From assembly GCA_028681335.1 (NCBI GenBank), contig JAQUIT010000002.1, positions 62,001 through 126,000 on the forward strand: a stretch of DNA of 64,000 nt, given 5' to 3'. Origin of the DNA: Desulfuromonadaceae bacterium (GTDB lineage: Bacteria > Desulfobacterota > Desulfuromonadia > Geobacterales > Pseudopelobacteraceae). Of the stretch, positions 59,067 to 64,000 are shown piece after piece (within the stretch, counting starts at the first letter, position 1; each line of letters opens with the position of its first letter). The notes beneath the pieces are model-generated. The model ran no database searches and was not told where the DNA came from. It worked only from the letters and a program-made list of their open reading frames with translations. The translations under genes were made by a program, and so were the position numbers.

Positions 59067-61370
59067 ATGTCGAAAAACCTTGTCATTGTTGAATCCCCTG
59101 CCAAAGGGAAAACCATAGAAAAATTTCTCGGCCCGGACTTTAAGGTTCTGGCTTCATTTGGCCATGTACGAGCCCTTCCGAGTAAGCAGGGATCAGTTGA
59201 TATCGAGAAGGGGTTTGAACCCAAGTACCATGTGCTGCCGGAAAGTAAAAAACATCTGGATGCAATAAAGGATGCGCTCAAGGGGGCGGATCGACTGCTG
59301 CTGGCAACTGACCCCGACCGCGAAGGGGAAGCAATCTCCTGGCATCTGCTGGCGGCTCTCGGGCTTGATAAAAAGAACCCCGGCGTCAAAATCCAGCGTG
59401 TCGAGTTTCACGAGATTACTAAAGAGGCTATCCTGCACGCCGTTCAGAATCCCCGTGACATCGCCCTTGATCTGGTGAACGCCCAGCAAGCCCGTTCGAT
59501 TCTGGACTATCTGGTCGGCTTCAATCTCTCGCCGTTTCTCTGGAAAAAGATCCGCTACGGACTTTCCGCCGGGCGTGTCCAGTCGGTGGCTCTGCGGCTT
59601 GTCTGTGAGCGTGAGAAGGAGATACTTGCCTTTAATGAACAGGAATACTGGACTGTCGCCGCCCGTCTGGGTGTTGCTGCGGGTCAGGAGTTCAAGGCCG
59701 GTCTGGTCGACGTCGGTGGTAAAAAACTGGGCAAGTTCGATATCCCGGGCGAGGAGGTTGCCACCGCGCTGAAAGCGGCCCTGCAGTCCGGTAAATATCA
59801 GGTCGCCAAAGTTACTAAAACCGAGAAAAAACGTAACCCGTCACCGCCATTCACGACTTCGACCCTCCAGCAGGAGGCCTCACGCAAGCTTGGCTTCTCG
59901 GCCAAGAAGACCATGTCTACGGCGCAGAAGCTCTATGAAGGGATCGATATCGGCGCTGAAGGGACTGTCGGTCTGATCACCTACATGCGTACCGACAGTG
60001 TCAACCTGTCAACGCTTGCGCAGGCGGATGCGTACGACGTTATCTCCACGATGTACGGCAAGGAATATGCGCTGGCAAAGCCGCGGATATTCAAGACCAA
60101 GTCCAAGAATGCCCAGGAAGCCCATGAGGCGGTCAGGCCGACGTATATCGCCAAGACCCCTATCGAGATGAAGAAGTTTCTGACGCCTGACCTCTATAAG
60201 TTGTATGAGCTGATCTGGAAGCGGACTGTCGCCTGCCAAATGGCTGAAGCACTTCTGGACCAGACATCGGTCGATATCAGCGCAGAGCTGTCGGTGCCGC
60301 CGGCTAGCGGCCCTTTTGCCGGATCAGGTCGGGCCGGTCTGCGTGCTGCCGGTACGGTTATCCGTTTTCCCGGTTTTATGAAGCTGTACATCGAAGGGCT
60401 TGACGATCAGGACGAGGAAAAGGAAGGACTCCTTCCTGCCATGAATGAAGGTGCTCCCCTCAAACTCCATGAAGTTCTTCCCGAGCAGCACTTCACCCAG
60501 CCGCCACCCCGTTATACCGAGGCGACGCTGGTCAAGACGCTGGAAGAGTACGGTATCGGCCGCCCATCAACCTTCGCCTCGATCATGAATACGCTGGTGG
60601 AGAGAAAGTATACCCGTCTCGACAAGAAGCGCTTTTTCCCCGAAGATGTCGGCATGGTTGTGAGTGACCTGTTAACGGCCCACTTCCAGAAGTACGTTGA
60701 TTATAACTTTACTGCCGGGCTGGAAGAGGAACTGGATCAGGTTTCACGCGGCGAAAAAGAGTGGAAACCGCTGCTGAAGGAGTTCTGGGAACCGTTTATT
60801 GCCCTGCTGAAACAGAAGGAGGGGGAGGTCAACAAAGCTGACCTGACGACTGAGGCGACTGATGAACTCTGCCCTGAATGCGGCAAACCACTGGTTGTAA
60901 AGCTCGGCAAACGCGGCAAATTTATCGCCTGTTCCGGTTTTCAGGAGGGGTGTAAATATACCCGCAATGTTGATCAGGATGGCGAAATTGTCGAGCCGGT
61001 TGTCTCCGATGAAAAGTGCGAAAAGTGCAGCCTGCCGATGCTCATCAAAGATGGCCGCTTTGGTAAATATCTTGCCTGCTCCGGCTATCCGGCCTGCAAA
61101 AATATCCAGCCGCTGATCAAACCGGTCAGCACCGGCGTGGTCTGCCCGGAGTGCAAGGAAGGTGAGCTGACGGAGAAGAAGTCGCGCTTCGGCAAACTGT
61201 TTTATTCCTGTAACCGCTACCCACAGTGCAAATTTGCTCTCTGGGATCTACCGGTTGAGAGCCCCTGTCCGAAATGTGGTTTCCCTCTGCTGGTCAAAAA
61301 GGTCTACAAGCGCAAGGGTGAATTTCTCAAATGTCCGAAAGAGGGTTGTGACTACAACAGCAGCGAGTAA
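59067..61370 (+). CDS. topA: DNA topoisomerase I
   Basis: 767 residues: a TOPRIM domain (about 1-145, VIVESPAKGKTIEKFL and DPDREGEAISW), the type IA core with the catalytic Tyr in GLITYMRTDS, and four C-terminal zinc-ribbon modules (CPECGKP..C..GC, CEKCSLP, CPECKEG, CPKCGFP). It relaxes negative supercoils. The ATG at 59067 has AAGGAT upstream. A long-loop hairpin terminates it. Confidence 0.95.
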   Translation: MSKNLVIVESPAKGKTIEKFLGPDFKVLASFGHVRALPSKQGSVDIEKGFEPKYHVLPESKKHLDAIKDALKGADRLLLATDPDREGEAISWHLLAALGLDKKNPGVKIQRVEFHEITKEAILHAVQNPRDIALDLVNAQQARSILDYLVGFNLSPFLWKKIRYGLSAGRVQSVALRLVCEREKEILAFNEQEYWTVAARLGVAAGQEFKAGLVDVGGKKLGKFDIPGEEVATALKAALQSGKYQVAKVTKTEKKRNPSPPFTTSTLQQEASRKLGFSAKKTMSTAQKLYEGIDIGAEGTVGLITYMRTDSVNLSTLAQADAYDVISTMYGKEYALAKPRIFKTKSKNAQEAHEAVRPTYIAKTPIEMKKFLTPDLYKLYELIWKRTVACQMAEALLDQTSVDISAELSVPPASGPFAGSGRAGLRAAGTVIRFPGFMKLYIEGLDDQDEEKEGLLPAMNEGAPLKLHEVLPEQHFTQPPPRYTEATLVKTLEEYGIGRPSTFASIMNTLVERKYTRLDKKRFFPEDVGMVVSDLLTAHFQKYVDYNFTAGLEEELDQVSRGEKEWKPLLKEFWEPFIALLKQKEGEVNKADLTTEATDELCPECGKPLVVKLGKRGKFIACSGFQEGCKYTRNVDQDGEIVEPVVSDEKCEKCSLPMLIKDGRFGKYLACSGYPACKNIQPLIKPVSTGVVCPECKEGELTEKKSRFGKLFYSCNRYPQCKFALWDLPVESPCPKCGFPLLVKKVYKRKGEFLKCPKEGCDYNSSE

Positions 61371-61388
61371 ACAAACAACAGGCTTACC

Positions 61389-61438
61389 AAGGGGCACGAT
61401 TATGGGCGGGGATGAGTTTCTCCGAGATCGTGCCCCTT
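61389..61438 (+). terminator. long-loop hairpin after topA
   Basis: A perfect 12-bp stem (61389-61400 with 61427-61438) encloses a 26-nt loop that may itself fold, and is followed only by TTG, so termination is probably modest. It lies between topA and trmFO. Confidence 0.55.
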
Positions 61439-61496
61439 TGCATTTAACCCGCTTGTGGATTGCGGGAATGACTATTTCAGGTTTAAGGGACAAATG

Positions 61497-62804
61497 ATGT
61501 CAGAGAAAAACATTACCATCATTGGCGGCGGCTTGGCCGGTTGCGAGGCCGCCTGGCAGGCAGCACAGCGCGGCATCTCCGTCGTTCTCCACGAAATGAA
61601 GCCGATAAGGTTCTCACCAGCCCACGAATTACCCGGGCTGGCGGAGTTGGTCTGCTCCAATTCGCTGCGCGGTATTTCGCTCGATAACGCCGTAGGGCTG
61701 CTCAAAGAGGAGTTGCGCCGCTGCGGTTCCCTGACCATGGAGGCTGCCGAGGCGACCTCCGTTCCGGCAGGTGGCGCACTGGCGGTTGATCGTCAGCTCT
61801 TTTCTGATTACGTCACGGCAAAGATTGAATCTCACCCGCTGATCCGGATTGAACGGTGTGAAGCAACCGCCATTCCGGCTGAAGGTGTCGTTATCATTGC
61901 CTCCGGCCCGCTCACCAGCGATGCGCTGGCGGCCTCTCTCTCTGAATTGACCGGTGATCGGCTCTACTTCTATGATGCAATTGCTCCGATTGTTGCCGCC
62001 GATTCACTCGACATGACAAAGGTCTTTGCTGCATCCCGCTACGGCAAGGGGGATGGTGACGATTATCTCAACTGTCCGCTGGATGAGGAGGAATATACCC
62101 GTTTCATTGATGAACTGAATCGTGGGGAGAAGGTCCCGGCGCGCGATTTTGAGAAGGTTGTTCACTTCGAAGGGTGTATGCCTGTCGAAGAGCTTGCGTC
62201 GCGTGGTGTCGAAACGCTCCGTTTCGGCCCGATGAAGCCGGTCGGCTTGCTCAATCCGCATACCGGCCATGAGGCCCATGCCGTCATTCAGCTGCGTGCC
62301 GAAAATCGGGCGAAGACCATGTATAATCTGGTTGGTTTTCAGACCAAGCTGACCTGGCCGGAGCAGCGGCGGGTTTTCCGCATGATCCCCGGGTTGGAAG
62401 GGGCCGAATTCGTCCGTCTCGGTTCGATGCACCGCAACACATTTATCAACTCTCCGGCACTGCTGGAGTCAACTCAGCAGTTGAAGAGCGACCCGCGTAT
62501 TCTCTTCGCCGGACAGATAACCGGGGTGGAGGGATATGTGGAGTCGGCCGGTAGTGGTTTTCTGGCCGGTCTAGCGGCAGCGGCTGTTGTCCTGGGCAAG
62601 CCGGTGCCGGTGCCTTCACCGGAAACCGCGCTTGGTGCGCTGATCCATCATATTACGAATGCTGATACAAAACATTTCCAGCCGATGAATGTGAACTACG
62701 GACTTTTTCCGGAACTGCCGGGAAGGGTCAAGAAGAAGGAGCGGCGGCAGAAGCTGGCGGAGCGTGCTTTGGCCGCTTTGGAAGAGTGGCGGGTAAAGCT
62801 GTAA
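61497..62804 (+). CDS. trmFO: methylenetetrahydrofolate-tRNA-(uracil-5-)-methyltransferase
   Basis: About 436 residues, the usual TrmFO length. The FAD-binding N terminus reads [16 protein letters not shown], then family motifs [25 protein letters not shown] and GPMKPVGL. It makes ribothymidine at tRNA position 54 using methylene-THF and FADH2. Two adjacent ATGs (61494 and 61497) follow AAGGGA; the second has better spacing. Confidence 0.95.
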   Translation: MSEKNITIIGGGLAGCEAAWQAAQRGISVVLHEMKPIRFSPAHELPGLAELVCSNSLRGISLDNAVGLLKEELRRCGSLTMEAAEATSVPAGGALAVDRQLFSDYVTAKIESHPLIRIERCEATAIPAEGVVIIASGPLTSDALAASLSELTGDRLYFYDAIAPIVAADSLDMTKVFAASRYGKGDGDDYLNCPLDEEEYTRFIDELNRGEKVPARDFEKVVHFEGCMPVEELASRGVETLRFGPMKPVGLLNPHTGHEAHAVIQLRAENRAKTMYNLVGFQTKLTWPEQRRVFRMIPGLEGAEFVRLGSMHRNTFINSPALLESTQQLKSDPRILFAGQITGVEGYVESAGSGFLAGLAAAAVVLGKPVPVPSPETALGALIHHITNADTKHFQPMNVNYGLFPELPGRVKKKERRQKLAERALAALEEWRVKL

Positions 62805-63027
62805 GCCGCTCAAGGGTCATGTGCAGAGCTCCGGGAGCAGAGGTTTGATATTACTACAACAAACGTACCGTCGGTTAGCGGTTCACGAGGTCTTCTCCAA
62901 GATAAGCTAAGGATGGAATCGCCGATAATACTAAAACCAGAGTAATATAGTTGAGAATAAATGTGATTTTGTCTATTCTGACAATATATGCAGAAATTAT
63001 TCGTGTCTCTGTTGAAAGGTTTTAAAA

Positions 63028-64000
63028 ATGGAACAACTAAATAGCGATCCCCTCAAACGGGTTGAAGATCAGCTGAAAAAATGTGTCAAATGTGGTGCCT
63101 GTCGCACTAACTGTCCGGCTTTTACCGCATTTCAACGTGAGCCGGCGGTGGCCCGCGGCAAGGTGGCGCTGGCGCAGCATATTATGGCGGACGATATCGA
63201 TCTGGATGACCAGACCTATATGGCGATGTCTAAATGTTTGCTCTGCGGCAGCTGCGTTGACAAATGTCCCAATGATGTGCCAACTGACGAGATTGTTATT
63301 GCCGCCCGCGAATCGCTGGCTAAAAAACGTGGTCTGACAACATTTCATGCTGCTGTTGGTCAGGTGATCAAGAACAGGGGGCGTATGAAGATGGGGGCCA
63401 AGATGGCCTCGTTGCTGGGGCCGCTCTTTTTCAAAAAAGTCCCTGAAACCTCCGGGCTCCGTTTGCGGTTTCCGGCCCCTTTTGTCGGTACCCAACGCTA
63501 TATTCCCGAAATTGCAAAAAAGAGTTTTATTGATCAGCATCCTGAAGTCATTCCCGGTGAGCCGGGGAAGCCGCGCATCGCTTTTTTTGTCGGTTGTATG
63601 ACCAATTTTGTTTATACCGATGTTGGTGAAGCCGCACTGGCCCTGTTTCGTCACCTTGGCTGCACTATCATTATTCCCAAAGGACAGCAGTGTTGCGGGC
63701 TGCCCGGCATGTCGGGCGGTGACCTGGCAACGGTGCGTGATCTGGCTGAAAAGAATCTTGCCGAATTTGAAAAATACGAAGTGGATTATGTCATGAGCGC
63801 CTGTGCTACGTGCGGTGGAGCATTACACCGCCTTTACCCGCTTGTGGTCGGGAAACGTAACCCTGAGTTGCGGGAGCGACTGGATGCACTGGCTAAAAAA
63901 ACTGTGGACGCTTCACAACTGCTGCACGAGCTGGGACTTGATCCTTCTGAAACCGGTATGGGCGAAGAGATCCGGGTCACCTATCACGACCCGTGCCACC
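63028..64000 (+). CDS. (Fe-S)-binding oxidoreductase subunit, GlcF/lactate-dehydrogenase type, truncated by window end
   Basis: An open frame runs from the ATG at 63028 (GAAAGG upstream) to the window edge, about 324 residues. Two 4Fe-4S motifs, CVKCGACRTNCP (19-30) and CLLCGSCVDKCP, are followed by CCG-type motifs (CMTNF, QQCCGLPGMSGG, CATCGG and HDPCH at the end). This is the heterodisulfide-reductase/GlcF plan: electron transfer from a flavin subunit that oxidises glycolate or lactate. The flavin partner would be to the right. The 223 bp upstream hold no gene. Confidence 0.85.
   Translation, partial: MEQLNSDPLKRVEDQLKKCVKCGACRTNCPAFTAFQREPAVARGKVALAQHIMADDIDLDDQTYMAMSKCLLCGSCVDKCPNDVPTDEIVIAARESLAKKRGLTTFHAAVGQVIKNRGRMKMGAKMASLLGPLFFKKVPETSGLRLRFPAPFVGTQRYIPEIAKKSFIDQHPEVIPGEPGKPRIAFFVGCMTNFVYTDVGEAALALFRHLGCTIIIPKGQQCCGLPGMSGGDLATVRDLAEKNLAEFEKYEVDYVMSACATCGGALHRLYPLVVGKRNPELRERLDALAKKTVDASQLLHELGLDPSETGMGEEIRVTYHDPCH

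Overview
The window looks like a chromosomal segment of a Geobacter-like member of the Desulfuromonadia. The reasons are the density of multihaem c-type cytochromes (I count about 85 haem-binding motifs, including non-standard CX3CH and CX4CH ones, in nine proteins), the NtrC-type sigma-54 regulators, a GEMM-I riboswitch ahead of a cytochrome, and the housekeeping context. I could not run any search. Family names come from motifs and remembered family features.

Layout. 0.2-5.2 kb: an MCP tail, then a leftward housekeeping operon (rRNA methyltransferase, small RF-1-like protein, plsC, small membrane proteins, ribonuclease J). 5.3-7.8 kb: a secreted decahaem cytochrome behind a promoter, GEMM-I riboswitch and terminator. 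7.9-10.9 kb: a 1000-residue radical SAM / methyltransferase / DUF5714 fusion, followed by a palindromic repeat. 11.1-16.9 kb: a leftward operon of exported or redox enzymes (rhodanese, DUF3047, MsrA, MsrB, a mercuric-reductase-like flavoprotein, a sterol-desaturase-family protein) divergent from a LysR regulator. 17.1-27.6 kb: a CbcBA-like quinol-oxidising bc complex (heptahaem c with membrane anchor plus cytochrome b) with a good sigma-54 promoter, preceded by two sigma-54 response regulators and two histidine kinases, one with a haem-c-like periplasmic sensor. 27.8-41.8 kb: the most striking region, twelve leftward genes with 68 haem motifs in seven cytochromes, two NHL-propeller lipoproteins, a TPR plus beta-barrel outer-membrane protein, and a thioredoxin-fold/TPR protein lacking its cysteines. 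It looks like a trans-outer-membrane electron conduit of unusual composition.

42.1-50.3 kb: pseudouridine synthase, a two-component pair, CcdA with a monothiol thioredoxin, a methyltransferase, a J-domain protein, an RhlE-type helicase with a leader ORF, and a rhodanese. 50.4-55.8 kb: pilT, a degenerate PilB/GspE-like protein, dnaB and a U32/TrhP-like protein. 55.9-64 kb, rightward: YbgF-like lipoprotein, LysM protein, dprA, topA, trmFO and a truncated Fe-S oxidoreductase subunit.

How the genes may work together (inference): the bc complex would oxidise menaquinol at the inner membrane, periplasmic cytochromes would carry electrons, and the barrel/NHL/multihaem cluster would take them across the outer membrane. 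Sigma-54 regulators sensing redox state, and a cyclic dinucleotide riboswitch, would choose which cytochromes are made.
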